A stretch of 64,000 nucleotides of DNA from NCBI GenBank assembly GCA_905215325.1, contig CAJMPP010000003.1, forward strand, positions 23,715-87,714, in the 5' to 3' direction. The DNA comes from an uncultured bacterium. Lineage in GTDB: Bacteria > Actinomycetota > Coriobacteriia > Coriobacteriales > Eggerthellaceae. Below, piece after piece: positions 33,573 to 42,564 of this stretch; the first letter of the stretch is position 1; every line of letters starts with the position of its first letter. The translations under genes and the position numbers were made by a program. Below the pieces are notes generated by a model. The model saw nothing but the letters and a program-made list of their open reading frames with translations. It did no database searches and had not been told where the DNA came from.

Positions 33573-34350
33573 TTACTCCCAATGCCCACCACTTTCGACG
33601 GTTTCGTAGTGGCCGGTAGCGTCGTGGTGAACGATTTGGCTGCCGGTAACCACTTGAACCATTTCGGTATGATGACCACTGCCTTCGCCAGCCACCATGT
33701 GGGCCTTGCCGTGAGTAACTTTATTACCAGTAATGTCTGAGCCGCAAACATTGCAGATTGATTTTTCTTCGTAACCATACGTTGGAATGGATTCATCCCA
33801 CGCTGCGGAGTCCTGAACCCCAAACCTGCGAATAGTCCACAACCCACTTTTTGCTCGGTGCTGCAGGCACACTTTCATTATTGCTCGAAGAACCGTTATT
33901 GCTGCCACCAGAAGCCCCGACATTATTGCTGTCTGACGGTGCAGAGCTTGGTGCCTGTGTTGAATCGGTTCCAGTGGGTTGGCTATCAGAACCAACAAAA
34001 CCATTCTCTGCTGCGCTTTGGCCTGCTGCCGCATCGGCATTCTGCTCTTCGTTCGACGAAGCGCTTTGCACCGCTTCTGTGGTTGTTAGACCAGCTTCAA
34101 TAGCTGCAACGTTCAATGAGCCGTCATTACTTGTTTGACTTGCGGTATCAGTCGAACTTTCGCCAACAGCATCGTTGCTATCGCACCCGCGCAAGCAAAA
34201 CGCGCAGATAAGGGCAACCGCAACGACTGTGATAGCAGCAATGGCAGCTACCTGCTTGGGGTGGCTCTTAATAGTCTGCCGGCATTGCGCCAAAGCATCT
34301 TTTGCTTTGGTAACGTAATATTTCTTTCGCAAATTGAAAGCTGAATACAT
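33573..34350 (-). pseudogene. Membrane-anchored secreted protein, frameshifted
   Basis: The first frame encodes a basic N-terminus, one membrane helix (QVAAIAAITVVAVALICAF, about residues 33-52) with FCLRGCDSN, a Ser/Asn/Ala-rich linker, then KKWVVDYSQVW and a premature end. The next frame continues naturally as VQDSAAWDESIPTYGYEEKS, CNVCGSDITG and ESGGHWE, a C-terminal module seen in actinobacterial surface proteins (paired cysteines, multiple His). Joining requires removal of one base in CCCC at 33818-33821. No SD is seen before ATG 34350, and an IS remnant adjoins, so the 5' end may also be damaged. Confidence 0.75.
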
Positions 34351-34435
34351 CTAGGAATGAAAAGACATGGTCGTCAGCCATCGGTATGATTTTCAGCGAC
34401 CAAGCATAAAACGTACCGAGGAAGGCATCGCGACC

Positions 34436-34750
34436 ATGTCCGGCAACATAGTATCAGTCGACGAGGAGTCGTTGAAGCCCGACCTTCGCGAGCTCGTGAG
34501 GAAAACCGTGCAGGAAACGCTGAACGCCCTGCTAGACGAGGAAGCCGACGAGATGGTCGGGGCCGAGCGCTACGAGAGAACGGCGGGGCGCGAGGCGTAC
34601 CGCTCCGGGCATTACAGGCGGAAGCTGGTCACCACCAGCGGAGAGGTCGTGCTCGACGTCCCCAAGCTGCGCGGAGCCACCTTCCAGGCCGCCGTCATCG
34701 AGCGCTACCGCAGGCGCGAGACCAGCGTCGAGGAGGCCATCATCAAGATG
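34436..34750 (+). pseudogene. IS256-family transposase, N-terminal fragment
   Basis: About 105 residues (MSGNIVSVDEESL..., RELVRKTVQETLNALLDEEA, ...AGREAYRSGHYRRKL, VLDVPKLRGATFQ, SVEEAIIKM) match the start of IS256-type transposases. Similarity stops at 34750, before the catalytic DDE region, and the frame runs on into unrelated DNA. GAGGAAGG precedes the ATG. Insertion ends were not recognised. It is a remnant between the broken secreted-protein gene and the relaxase. Confidence 0.85.
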
Positions 34751-34914
34751 TGCATCGCTACTCACGCGCCAAATGCTTGGCGCCCTCGCAGCGATGATCT
34801 TGCCCTGCGGGGCCTGCTCGCCGGGCTTCCGCGCGCCTTCGGCACGTGGGTCCCGGCTGCGCCGTTCTCGGGGCTTGTGGCCAGCCTTCGGCAGGCCGGC
34901 CCCCTCGAACAAGA

Positions 34915-34949
34915 AAGGGCGTCCGGGTCCCTGAGCCCGAACGCCCCTT
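34915..34949 (-). terminator. Terminator of the mobilization operon
   Basis: AAGGGCGTCCGGG (34915-34927) pairs with CCCGAACGCCCCTT (34936-34949) with one bulge. On the minus strand TTCTTG follows. It lies 18 nt past the relaxase stop. 34751-34914 holds no recognisable gene. Confidence 0.75.
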
Positions 34950-34966
34950 CCGACGTAAACGGACCG

Positions 34967-35851
34967 TCAGCGGTCCATTTCCTGGGATGCCGCCCTGGCA
35001 AGCTGCATCCCCGCCTCCATGCCGAGCCCCTTGGCGATGCCCTGCATGGAGAAGCCGCGGCCAAGCCGGCTGCCGCCGACCTTGAAGCCGCTGCCCTCGC
35101 GCTGGAAACTCACCTGCTTGCCACCCCTGCTGACGGACATCTCTATGCCGTCGGCCTTGAGTCTGGAGGCAAGCTCGCGCATTCGGTTGCCGGCGGGCGC
35201 CTCGCGCGAGATTTCGTCCACGCGCTCTCGCACATGCTGCCGGATGTACGCCTTGTCAGGCTGCACGCCGCGGGCGTGCATCTCCTTCTCGGCTCGCGTG
35301 GGCTGCATGGCGTGGACGCGCGAGTTTCGCTCGCCCTTCACCATCTGCCGCAGGCCCCATTTGGCATCCAGCTCGCGCATCGCGTTCGCGCGGTCCACCT
35401 TCGCCTTCTGCCCGCGCCCCTCGCAGAGCCGGTTGCCCGTCTCCAGGTTCGTGCGGTTGATGCCGATGTGCACGGCGAAGCGGTCGGTGCCGTCAGCGGC
35501 GCAGTGCTCCTTGTGCAGCACCCAGACCGCCTCCTGCGCCGGATAGCGCGTCCGCACCCAGTCCTTCGCGAACTCCATGCACCTCTCCGGCGTCATCTTG
35601 CCACCATTGCAGCTGCATTCGTCGGGGTTGAACCCGATCACCTGGTGGTACATGTAGGTTGTGGACGCGCCCGCGCGGCCGGAGACGTTGTGCCCGTAGG
35701 CCTCGCGCGTGGAATCCATCTCCTCGAACCACCGATCCTCGTTCACGATGTGCTGGGAATCGCGCATCAGGGCCCGTTCGTCGTTGAGGTACTTGCCGAG
35801 CGAGCCTGCATGGGCGGCCGAGGTGACCGCCACTTGCTTGATGGCGCTCAC
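34967..35851 (-). CDS. Relaxase/mobilization nuclease
   Basis: About 294 residues. The relaxase-family core is visible: SAGSLGKYLNDER-type N-terminus (AAHAGSLGKYLND), YMYHQVIGFNPDE, and DRFAVHIGINRTNLETGNRL, the histidine motifs that hold the metal for nicking at oriT. The protein is short, lacking a long primase or helicase tail, as in small mobilizable elements. The likely start is GTG 35851 (SAIKQVAVT), two bases after the coupling-protein stop, giving tight coupling; a longer reading from ATG 35878 overlaps it. Confidence 0.85.
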   Translation of the reverse strand: MSAIKQVAVTSAAHAGSLGKYLNDERALMRDSQHIVNEDRWFEEMDSTREAYGHNVSGRAGASTTYMYHQVIGFNPDECSCNGGKMTPERCMEFAKDWVRTRYPAQEAVWVLHKEHCAADGTDRFAVHIGINRTNLETGNRLCEGRGQKAKVDRANAMRELDAKWGLRQMVKGERNSRVHAMQPTRAEKEMHARGVQPDKAYIRQHVRERVDEISREAPAGNRMRELASRLKADGIEMSVSRGGKQVSFQREGSGFKVGGSRLGRGFSMQGIAKGLGMEAGMQLARAASQEMDR

Positions 35852-35853
35852 GG

Positions 35854-37818
35854 CTACATGCCGTCCCAGGCTTGCCACTCGTCATCGACGACCTCGGCCT
35901 GGGCGGTCTGCTCGGATTTGCATGCATCGAAGTCTACGCGCCAGACCTCGACGTCATGCTTGCAAGCGGCCGCCTGGCTCTTCGCGTTATAGCGGAATTG
36001 CATACGCTTAATGTCGCACTCCTGCTCGCTACCAAGGCCGAAGAACTCGCCAGCCGGCGTGTTGCTCGCGTAGGTAACGGGCATCTGGAAGACGCCTTCG
36101 CGTCCGGGCTTGGAATTCTCCGCGCCCTTGATCACGATGGCTCCGTCCTTGACGGGTGCGCGGTTCGCCCATTCCCATTCGTGGATGAGGTCGTCAGCGC
36201 GCTCGGTATAGGCCTCGCTGCTGCCGGGGGTCACGGTTACGCCCCAGCCCTGTTTCGAAGTGCCGGTGTTCTGGGTACGTACGGTGCGCTTGCCCGCAAG
36301 GCGGGTGAAGTACTGACAGTCGTCGGGGTTTGCCAACGCCAACGCCACCTTGCCGCCCATGGACCCCAGAATCTTGTCGCGGCCGGCGTTCTGATCGCCG
36401 GGCTTGTTGTACTTCTGCCATTGTTTTAAGTCTTGCGTGGCGCAATAGGCATGCAGGCGATACGAGCGTCCAAGGGTGACGATTTCGGCCATGGCCTCAA
36501 CCTTGGGCAGGTTGCCCCATTCGTCGCCGAGGATCGCCGTCTCGTGCGGTAGGCGGCTACCGTTCATGTCGGCCTCGGCCTGTGCGATGTGCCACCACTG
36601 ATTCATGAACGCCGTCATGAGCACCATGTACGGCGCGCCCTCTTCCATCAGGTGCATGTACACGACGGTCTTCTCGCGCACCATGTCGCGGATGGACACG
36701 TCGCTTGCTGCGGTGATGCGGCGGATGCCCTCGTCGTTGAAGACGCTCAATGCTTCCTTCAGCGTGGACAGCACGTTCTTGCCGGCCGTGGTCACACCGC
36801 CGTCGGAGAGGAAATCGGCCGCCGCGGCGTAGGCCGGGTGGTCGGGGCCAACCTCGCTGCTGCGGATGAAGTCCTTGAGCGGCGCAGAGGGATCCTTGCC
36901 ATCGCCGGTGGTGCCGCGATTGATCATGTCGCACACGGTGGCCATGTTCTTCCGAGAACGCGGGATGTCGGCGAAAGCCACGATGAGTAGGCACGCCGTC
37001 AGCACATCTCGGGCCGCCTTGGGAAAGTAGGCGTTGCTCTCGCCGCCGATGGGCACGAGGTCGGCCGCGGTCTGGCGGGCGGTCAGCTGCGCTTCGCCCA
37101 TGTTGCCGGCCTCCGCGAACTCGGCGATGAGGTCGATGGGGTTGAAGCGGCTGGCGCCGGGGTAACCCCTCAGGTCGAACACAATGCGACGGTAGCCAAA
37201 CTCGAGCGCTTTGTCGCCCGTGAGTTCCAGCATCTCGTTCTTGCCGGTTACAATGAGGTTCCACCCTGCAGCCATGCACAGATGCAGCGTCTGCAGGTAG
37301 ACGAGCCACGACTTGCCCGAGCCCGTCTTGCCCGTGATGGCCCAATGCGGGATAGAGCTGTCGAAGAGGTAGCCCTTCTTCGAATTGCCGATAACCAGGC
37401 CGGCTTTTTCGGGGACTCCCCTGCCGTTCCAGAAATCGTTCTTCTTGCGCAACTCCTGCATCGACGTGATGAGTTTGGCGTCGCCCAGGATGCCGCCGGA
37501 GACGTTTCGCCCCTCGTTCTTCTTGAAATACTGCATGAGCAGCAGGAGGCCGAAGATGAGCACGACGAAGCTCAGCCAAAGCATGAACGCGGGGACCCCA
37601 TGCTCGCTCGCGAAGAGCTGCGCCATGTATTGACTCAGGCCGCCCGCCGGGTCGCCTCCGGTGATGATTGCCCTTAGCGGCTTGAAGTTCGCTCCGGTCT
37701 TGAACAGGGTGTTGCTGGCCATCGGCACGCCTATGGGCGCGGCGACGACCGCGATGGCAACGCTGCCGGCGATGAACGCGATCGTCGCGATGAGTTTCTT
37801 TATGTCGAAGCTACCCAT
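35854..37818 (-). CDS. Type IV coupling protein (VirD4/TraG family)
   Basis: 654 residues. Two N-terminal membrane helices (about 10-30 and 78-97) precede a cytosolic ATPase with Walker A AITGKTGSGKSWLVY (near residue 165), Walker B-like ETAILGDEWGNLP (near 440), and GRSYRLHAYCATQDLKQW. It links the relaxase-DNA complex to a type IV secretion channel. GAAAGGAAATT precedes ATG 37818. No channel genes are in the element, so it must couple to another system in the cell. Confidence 0.92.
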   Translation of the reverse strand: MGSFDIKKLIATIAFIAGSVAIAVVAAPIGVPMASNTLFKTGANFKPLRAIITGGDPAGGLSQYMAQLFASEHGVPAFMLWLSFVVLIFGLLLLMQYFKKNEGRNVSGGILGDAKLITSMQELRKKNDFWNGRGVPEKAGLVIGNSKKGYLFDSSIPHWAITGKTGSGKSWLVYLQTLHLCMAAGWNLIVTGKNEMLELTGDKALEFGYRRIVFDLRGYPGASRFNPIDLIAEFAEAGNMGEAQLTARQTAADLVPIGGESNAYFPKAARDVLTACLLIVAFADIPRSRKNMATVCDMINRGTTGDGKDPSAPLKDFIRSSEVGPDHPAYAAAADFLSDGGVTTAGKNVLSTLKEALSVFNDEGIRRITAASDVSIRDMVREKTVVYMHLMEEGAPYMVLMTAFMNQWWHIAQAEADMNGSRLPHETAILGDEWGNLPKVEAMAEIVTLGRSYRLHAYCATQDLKQWQKYNKPGDQNAGRDKILGSMGGKVALALANPDDCQYFTRLAGKRTVRTQNTGTSKQGWGVTVTPGSSEAYTERADDLIHEWEWANRAPVKDGAIVIKGAENSKPGREGVFQMPVTYASNTPAGEFFGLGSEQECDIKRMQFRYNAKSQAAACKHDVEVWRVDFDACKSEQTAQAEVVDDEWQAWDGM

Positions 37819-37836
37819 AATTTCCTTTCTATGTTT

Positions 37837-38187
37837 TTATGCGGAGGTTCGCGCCTCTGCGATGAGTTCGCTTACTTGCCTGGAACTCTCCTCCAGCTGC
37901 GTAAGCACGGCCTGTGCCTGCATTGCGAGCTGCGGAAAGTCCTGATGGCGGGTATTCGCATGGCGCAGGAGCTGGTTGAGCAGCCCGCCGATCCTGCGCT
38001 CGTTCGAGTAGAGGGCCCTGAGGGCTTCGGCATCGACGACGATGCGCGGTCGGCCGTCGTCCTCGAGGCAGCGGAAGCGCACGAAATCCGAGATGGTGAG
38101 CCCGGAGGCCCCGGCTGCGCGGGCCAGGGCCTCGTAGTCGGACTGCGACATGCGGACGTTCAGACGCCTGGTGTGCCTACTGGTCAT
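37837..38187 (-). CDS. MobC-like relaxosome protein
   Basis: 116 residues. The N-terminus RRLNVRMSQSDYEALARAAGASGLTISDFVR has a ribbon-helix-helix pattern. The C-terminal half is helical (IGGLLNQLLRHANTRHQDF), matching plasmid mobilization MobC proteins that bind oriT and assist the relaxase. It overlaps the end of repA by eleven bases and precedes the coupling-protein gene by 18 bases. Confidence 0.82.
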   Translation of the reverse strand: MTSRHTRRLNVRMSQSDYEALARAAGASGLTISDFVRFRCLEDDGRPRIVVDAEALRALYSNERRIGGLLNQLLRHANTRHQDFPQLAMQAQAVLTQLEESSRQVSELIAEARTSA

Positions 38188-39170
38188 CGTCCGCGGCCTC
38201 CATCCTGATGCGGCTCAGCGTGAGCACGGTGCCCTCGCGGGTGCGCGCGCGTTTGTATCCCACGCCGCGGTCGGCCATGAAGGCGGAATGCTCAGCAAGG
38301 TGCTTGCCGAACGCTGCGACGCTCACGCCTTCGGCGCCGATCTCGCCGAGAAGCTTGGTAGGGGTGCCCTGCCACTGGGACGGGTATGCAGCCATGAAGT
38401 CGATTGTGCGCAGCACGTCGTCGGGGACATCGCGCTCTTCCAGCTCTTCCTGGCTGGTCTTTTCGATCAAGAGCCAACGGCACTGCCGGAAGCGGATCTT
38501 GAGCTCGAGGAACTCGCGGTCGCGCCCCGTCAGCGAGAGGGTCGCGTTGCCGTCTGCGCGGTTGACGTTGGACAGCACCATGGTGCTGTCGGCGCAGCCG
38601 GTGATGCCGTTGGTGCCGCTCACCGTGTTGAACACATCGGAGTCACCCTGCTTGCGCGTGTGGTGCACAACGACGATGGCGATGTGCGACCTGTCGGCCA
38701 GCTGCTTGAGCGGCGTTAGATCGTTGTAGTCCGCGGCGTAGGCGTTGTCGTTCTTGGAATCCCGGACCATTTGGAATGTGTCGATGATTACGAGCTTGGT
38801 GGCTGGGTGCTCGGCCAGGTAATCCTCGATCTGAGGGATGAGCCCGCTGGCAACCTTCTCCGCAGCGACCGCGAAGTCGACATTGCCGCTGGTCTCGTCG
38901 AGCAGCTTCCAGGCGCGGGTCTTGATGCGGCGGCGCGGGTCCTCGAGGGCGAGGTAGAGGACGTCGCACTTCACGGCGGCGAAGCCCAGAAACTGATCGC
39001 CCTGGGCGACGCAAATGGCCATGTCGAGCGACATCCACGACTTGCCGACCTTCGGCGGGCCCACTAGCAGGTGAAGCCCTGTAGTGACGAAGTCCTCGAT
39101 GACCCAGTCGGTCTCCTCCTGGGGGCTCTTGCAGCACTTCGGCGAGCGAGAACGTCTCGAGCCTACCCAT
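38177..39170 (-). pseudogene. RepA-like AAA ATPase (RecA-fold helicase/replication protein), frameshifted
   Basis: From 39064 down the frame encodes GPPKVGKSWMSLDMA (Walker A), ALEDPRRRIKTR, KLVIIDTFQ (Walker B), and VVVHHTRKQGDSDVFNTVSG, typical of RepA/AAA_25 proteins of mobile elements. The expected N-terminus MGRLETFSLAEVLQE is in another frame starting at ATG 39170. The frames join (…EETDWVIEDFVTTGLHLLVGPPK) if one base of GGGGG at 39121-39125 is removed. GTG 39064 could start a short product lacking about 36 residues, but no SD is near it. A sequencing error is possible. Confidence 0.75.
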
Positions 39171-39387
39171 TGCGACCATTACCCTTCGGCGCGGGGAGCA
39201 CAATCCAGCGGCCGCGATAATCCTTGGCGATCTCACGGCCAAGGGAACGCGCCAACGCGTGAAGGCCGTCCTCGAGGTCGCACACCTTGCGGGTGAGCTC
39301 TGCATCTCCGGGCCAGGAATCAAAGCCGTGATTCTCAAGCATCTGGCTCTCGGCCTCGAGCTGCTGGTAGAAGCTAGCGGTTCGCAT
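39163..39387 (-). CDS. Small hypothetical protein of the element
   Basis: 74 residues, MRTASFYQQLEAESQMLENHG..., soluble, no recognised family. Its start overlaps the excisionase-like gene by 14 bases and its stop overlaps the ATG of repA (ATGGGTAG), so all three are translationally linked. Probably an accessory replication or regulatory protein, on position only. Confidence 0.6.
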   Translation of the reverse strand: MRTASFYQQLEAESQMLENHGFDSWPGDAELTRKVCDLEDGLHALARSLGREIAKDYRGRWIVLPAPKGNGRNG

Positions 39388-39622
39388 GGCGCGCCTCCTT
39401 GCGGCGCTTCTCGCTCAGCGGCCAGGTGATGTCGATGCCGCCGTGCTCGGCAAGGTATTCGTCCAGCTTGCTTGCCGGAACGAACACCGCATGCCCGATA
39501 TACGTGACGCCCACCTCGTGCATGAGCAGCAGCGCCTTGCTGCGCCCGCAGCCGAAAAGCTCAGCGAAATCCCGCCAACCCAGGAAAGGCTTGGTTTGGC
39601 TCTTCTTTGCTTGCTCTTCCAT
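39374..39622 (-). CDS. Excisionase-like helix-turn-helix protein
   Basis: 82 residues. FLGWRDFAELFGCGRSKALLLMHEVGVTYIGHAVFVPASKLDEYLAEHGG has the MerR/Xis-like winged-helix pattern in which the final strand reads out a helix ending in a conserved K-LDEYL. Start ATG 39622 follows GGGAGAAGAAGA. It is first gene of the leftward element operon and probably a recombination directionality factor or repressor. Confidence 0.75.
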   Translation of the reverse strand: MEEQAKKSQTKPFLGWRDFAELFGCGRSKALLLMHEVGVTYIGHAVFVPASKLDEYLAEHGGIDITWPLSEKRRKEARHANR

Positions 39623-39763
39623 TCTTCTTCTCCCTTCGGGCGGCCGATTCGGTCGCCCCGTTGATGTGGATATCGCCGGCGCTGATCCATGCGCCAATGC
39701 CAACCGGCTGGCTAGTGCTATTCTGGTTCAGTATGTATACACGGTCCATAGATAGGAAAACGT

Positions 39764-41029
39764 GTGGATAGTTATTACGAGCGAGCTTTCGCCATGGACA
39801 ACAGGACGGGACGCGTCGTGGGGGTAGACGTAAAGGCGACGAGCGAATCTTTCGTGTTCACACCCAGCAAAGACCCGAATCGTCCCTTTTTGTCTTCGGA
39901 TATCCCTCCTGTCGAGGAAGCAGCATTTCAGCGTTTTGCTGCCATAAAAGCCGATGCGCGCAGGGAATCGGAAACAGGAGCCGCATTTCACGACTGCTAT
40001 AAAAGAAGGCTGCTGGAATTCGCAAAGAAGCATGGGCCGCTGTTCGGTTCTGCCGGCAAAAGCCCAACAAACGACGAAGAAATTGTTGAGCCGATAAGCG
40101 ATTGGGTCACCGCGCAATCTGTGATGAGCGACATTTTAGGAGTGGTTCCGTTTTCCAAAGGGGAGGAATTCCCTTTGGAAAACTTCGACGAGCATTTCTT
40201 CGTCACTGCATCGCAGGATACGGATGCAACGGTTTGGACATACTTGTTTGATTCCAGACTAAAGGCGAGCTCGATATACCAATCTTGCCTGAAAGACGAT
40301 ATGTTCCTCGGGTACACTGCCAACGATGGAAGCAGGCCTTCATACATATGGTGCCGAGGGAAAATCCCTGAGGACTGGCTTGTCTCTAAAACCGGCGCCG
40401 GCGAGACGATGTTCGCTGCAGCTATGCAGGTGTACCCGACAGAACGGTTTCCCCATCCATTTCCTTTTATTTACGGTTCCACATGTTTCCTATTGTCGGA
40501 GGCCAGAGGGATAACCGGCATAACCCAAGAGGTCGGCACCTTGCTCAAGATTGTCGCTGACAGACATGCCGGCGGGATAAGTCTTGGATATCACAACTTC
40601 TGGGATGATTGCGATACCGCGGACGAAGGGAGCTACGGCGTTTTGAGCAGCTGCTTCTTGTCGTACATGTGGCACGAGCTCGCTCAGAAATACACGCACA
40701 ACCATTTCCACGTGTGCGAAAACCCGAAATGCGGTGTCATCATCACGACCAGCACAAGCTCAAACGTGCATAAAAGATTCTGCTCGGAGGAGTGCCGATA
40801 CCAGGCGAACAACCTCAAGGTTACCGAACAACAGAGAAGGGCAAGGCTTGCTTACTACGATTGCCTCCCGTTCATCGAGATCTACGAGAAGGCATTCGAG
40901 CGCAAATACTCTTTCAAGGATTCAGAGCGCGAAAAGCTTGAAAAGCGCCTGAACAGATGGATAGAAAGATTCAAGAAAACAAAGGAAGGGAAAGCGGCGG
41001 AGAAACAGGGCGCAGGCCGAAAAGACTAG
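39764..41029 (+). CDS. Unknown protein with C-terminal CGNR-like zinc finger
   Basis: 421 residues, lower in GC than the host genes. No family recognised for residues 1-325. Near residue 328 a zinc-binding segment appears: HVCENPKCGVIITT, then HKRFCSEECR, close to the CGNR/ABATE-type finger (two CxxxxC pairs and an RFCSxxC block). The tail (about 365-421) is strongly charged and helical, possibly coiled coil. The start is GTG 39764 with AGGAAAA upstream. It is the only plus-strand intact gene of the element, lying between excisionase and integrase. It may be a nucleic-acid-binding cargo protein; function unknown. Confidence 0.65.
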   Translation: MDSYYERAFAMDNRTGRVVGVDVKATSESFVFTPSKDPNRPFLSSDIPPVEEAAFQRFAAIKADARRESETGAAFHDCYKRRLLEFAKKHGPLFGSAGKSPTNDEEIVEPISDWVTAQSVMSDILGVVPFSKGEEFPLENFDEHFFVTASQDTDATVWTYLFDSRLKASSIYQSCLKDDMFLGYTANDGSRPSYIWCRGKIPEDWLVSKTGAGETMFAAAMQVYPTERFPHPFPFIYGSTCFLLSEARGITGITQEVGTLLKIVADRHAGGISLGYHNFWDDCDTADEGSYGVLSSCFLSYMWHELAQKYTHNHFHVCENPKCGVIITTSTSSNVHKRFCSEECRYQANNLKVTEQQRRARLAYYDCLPFIEIYEKAFERKYSFKDSEREKLEKRLNRWIERFKKTKEGKAAEKQGAGRKD

Positions 41030-41100
41030 CATCTGCGTTGCAGATGCGGCACGCTGCGGGATATCCCCTCGCAGCTACCACAGCTGCAACAGCTGCCACA

Positions 41101-42360
41101 CTACAGTTCTAGCAACCCGCCGATGGTATCGGCCGCAGTTCGGTCGTTTTGCTCGATCGCATGGGCATAGATGTCCATCGTGAGCAATGCGGTCGAGTGG
41201 CCCAGTCGGTTCTGAATCGTCTTGATATCGGCGCCCTGACCGATAAGCAACGTTGCCTGCGTATGGCGCAGCTCGTGTAGATTGAAGCCATGGAACCCGC
41301 TGCGGGTGTACCGCTTGATCCCCTGGCGGTCGTACCAGACTTCCTCTTTGTCGAACGAGCCCAATCCATGCTCCACAAAGAAGTTGCGACGCCATTTGTC
41401 GAACGCCGCCGGCGATATGAATCCGCCGGTCTCGTTCGTGCATACCGGCGTCGTGCCCGGAACGTCCCCACCGCCGAAGAACAGATCGGACTGCATGATC
41501 ATCCATTCGGTAAGGAATTGAACGGTGCCGTCATCGATAGCCAGGTTGCGTTTCGATTTCTCGCTCTTGGGGTCTCGGCGCACGCCCTTGCTATCAAGCT
41601 GCTTGTGAATGTAAATACGCTTGCGAACAAGGTCGACGTCATTCCAGATAAGCCCAAGGGCCTCTCCACGGCGAACGCCGGTGGCCAGGGCGAGCCACAC
41701 GGCGACGATTCGGCCGTTGCGGCCAGATGCTTTGAGGTCATGCGCAAGCTGCATCGCCTGTTCCTGCGTAAGCGAGCGGCGCTCCTTGGCCTTCGGGCGC
41801 TTGACGTCATCGATAAGGTCGCAAGGGTTGCGCTGAATGATCTCCTCCTTCACCGCCTGCTTTAAAACCTGGCTAAGTTTCTGGTGCAGCTTGTGCAGGG
41901 CGCTGGAGGTCATGCCGTCTTTGCGCAGTCGCGCATACGTCTTGTTGATAGTCGCTGCATCTATCTTTTGTATCGGCGTGCTCCTAAAGATGGTCTCGAT
42001 GCGCTTGATTTCGATCTCATCGCGCTCAAGCGAGAGGGGAGACAGGCTTGCCATGGCTTTGCGGCGTTCGTGGAACTCACGCGCGTAGGCTCCCACTTTG
42101 AGCATGGAGTGCTCGTTGTTCAGCTCTTCCTCAAGCTCCGAGCGGTACTTTTCCATCTCAATACGCGCTTTGGCTTTATTGCCGTGAACCGTGCGCTGCG
42201 GCGACCACTTGCGCTTGCCTCCCGAGGTCTCCGGTGGAAGACGAAGGCGGATGCGATACAGCTTTCCGCGCTCGACTTCGACGATTGATCCCTCGCCATC
42301 GATGATGATGCGATCTTGGTTCAATGCTGCTCCCAACTGCCACGGTTTTGCGTTGGGCAA
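41101..42360 (-). CDS. int: Tyrosine recombinase (integrase) of the element
   Basis: 419 residues. An N-terminal AP2-like arm-binding region (RLRLPPETSGGKRKWSP), a SAM-like core-binding domain (about 90-170), and the catalytic domain with ATGVRRGEALGL (first Arg), HELRHTQATLL (His-x-x-Arg), LGHST and the nucleophile Tyr in TMDIYAHA. It lies 150 bases from attR, reads toward the element interior, and should recombine attL/attR in the initiator tRNA. The short spacer 41030-41100 has a GCATCTG/CAGATGC stem (41029-41047). Confidence 0.95.
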   Translation of the reverse strand: MPNAKPWQLGAALNQDRIIIDGEGSIVEVERGKLYRIRLRLPPETSGGKRKWSPQRTVHGNKAKARIEMEKYRSELEEELNNEHSMLKVGAYAREFHERRKAMASLSPLSLERDEIEIKRIETIFRSTPIQKIDAATINKTYARLRKDGMTSSALHKLHQKLSQVLKQAVKEEIIQRNPCDLIDDVKRPKAKERRSLTQEQAMQLAHDLKASGRNGRIVAVWLALATGVRRGEALGLIWNDVDLVRKRIYIHKQLDSKGVRRDPKSEKSKRNLAIDDGTVQFLTEWMIMQSDLFFGGGDVPGTTPVCTNETGGFISPAAFDKWRRNFFVEHGLGSFDKEEVWYDRQGIKRYTRSGFHGFNLHELRHTQATLLIGQGADIKTIQNRLGHSTALLTMDIYAHAIEQNDRTAADTIGGLLEL

Positions 42361-42371
42361 AGCATAGCATC

Positions 42372-42405
42372 AAGTGGTCCCGCAGGTGGTCCCGAAGTGG
42401 TCCCA
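42372..42405. repeat. Right-end GTGGTCCC boxes (putative integrase arm sites)
   Basis: Three copies of GTGGTCCC begin at 42374, 42386 and 42397 (12 and 11 bases apart), immediately upstream of the integrase start and 100 bases from attR. They match the two left-end copies. Confidence 0.7.
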
Positions 42406-42509
42406 CCCTCCAAATACCCCCAAGAAACACCAAACTATACCAACTTGCTGACCTGGGGTTTTCAAGCTATCATAGATAATACCAGCCAAGAACAACTTTC
42501 TGAAAACTA

Positions 42510-42558
42510 GGGCTCATAACCCGCAGCCCGTAGGTTCAAATCCTGCCCCCGCGACCAA
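42510..42558 (+). repeat. attR: duplicated 3' part of the initiator tRNA
   Basis: Contains the anticodon arm to CCA of the tRNA without the 5' half. Two bases differ from attL in the anticodon-stem and variable region (CAGCCC for GAGGCC); the last 31 bases are identical. Confidence 0.92.
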
Positions 42559-42564
42559 ATGTTC

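Larger units (their letters stand above)
31085..42558. mobile_element. Integrative mobilizable element in tRNA-fMet (about 11.4 kb)
   Basis: Bounded by attL and attR tRNA repeats. The integrase gene lies next to attR. Backbone: integrase, excisionase-like protein, small protein, RepA-like ATPase, MobC, VirD4/TraG coupling protein, relaxase. Cargo: AbiE-like toxin-antitoxin, DUF3788, a broken surface or secreted protein, an IS256 remnant and a zinc-finger protein. No VirB4 or other channel proteins are present, so it should be mobilizable rather than self-transmissible. Both ends carry clusters of GTGGTCCC, likely integrase arm sites. Intactness is doubtful because repA is frameshifted. Confidence 0.9.
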
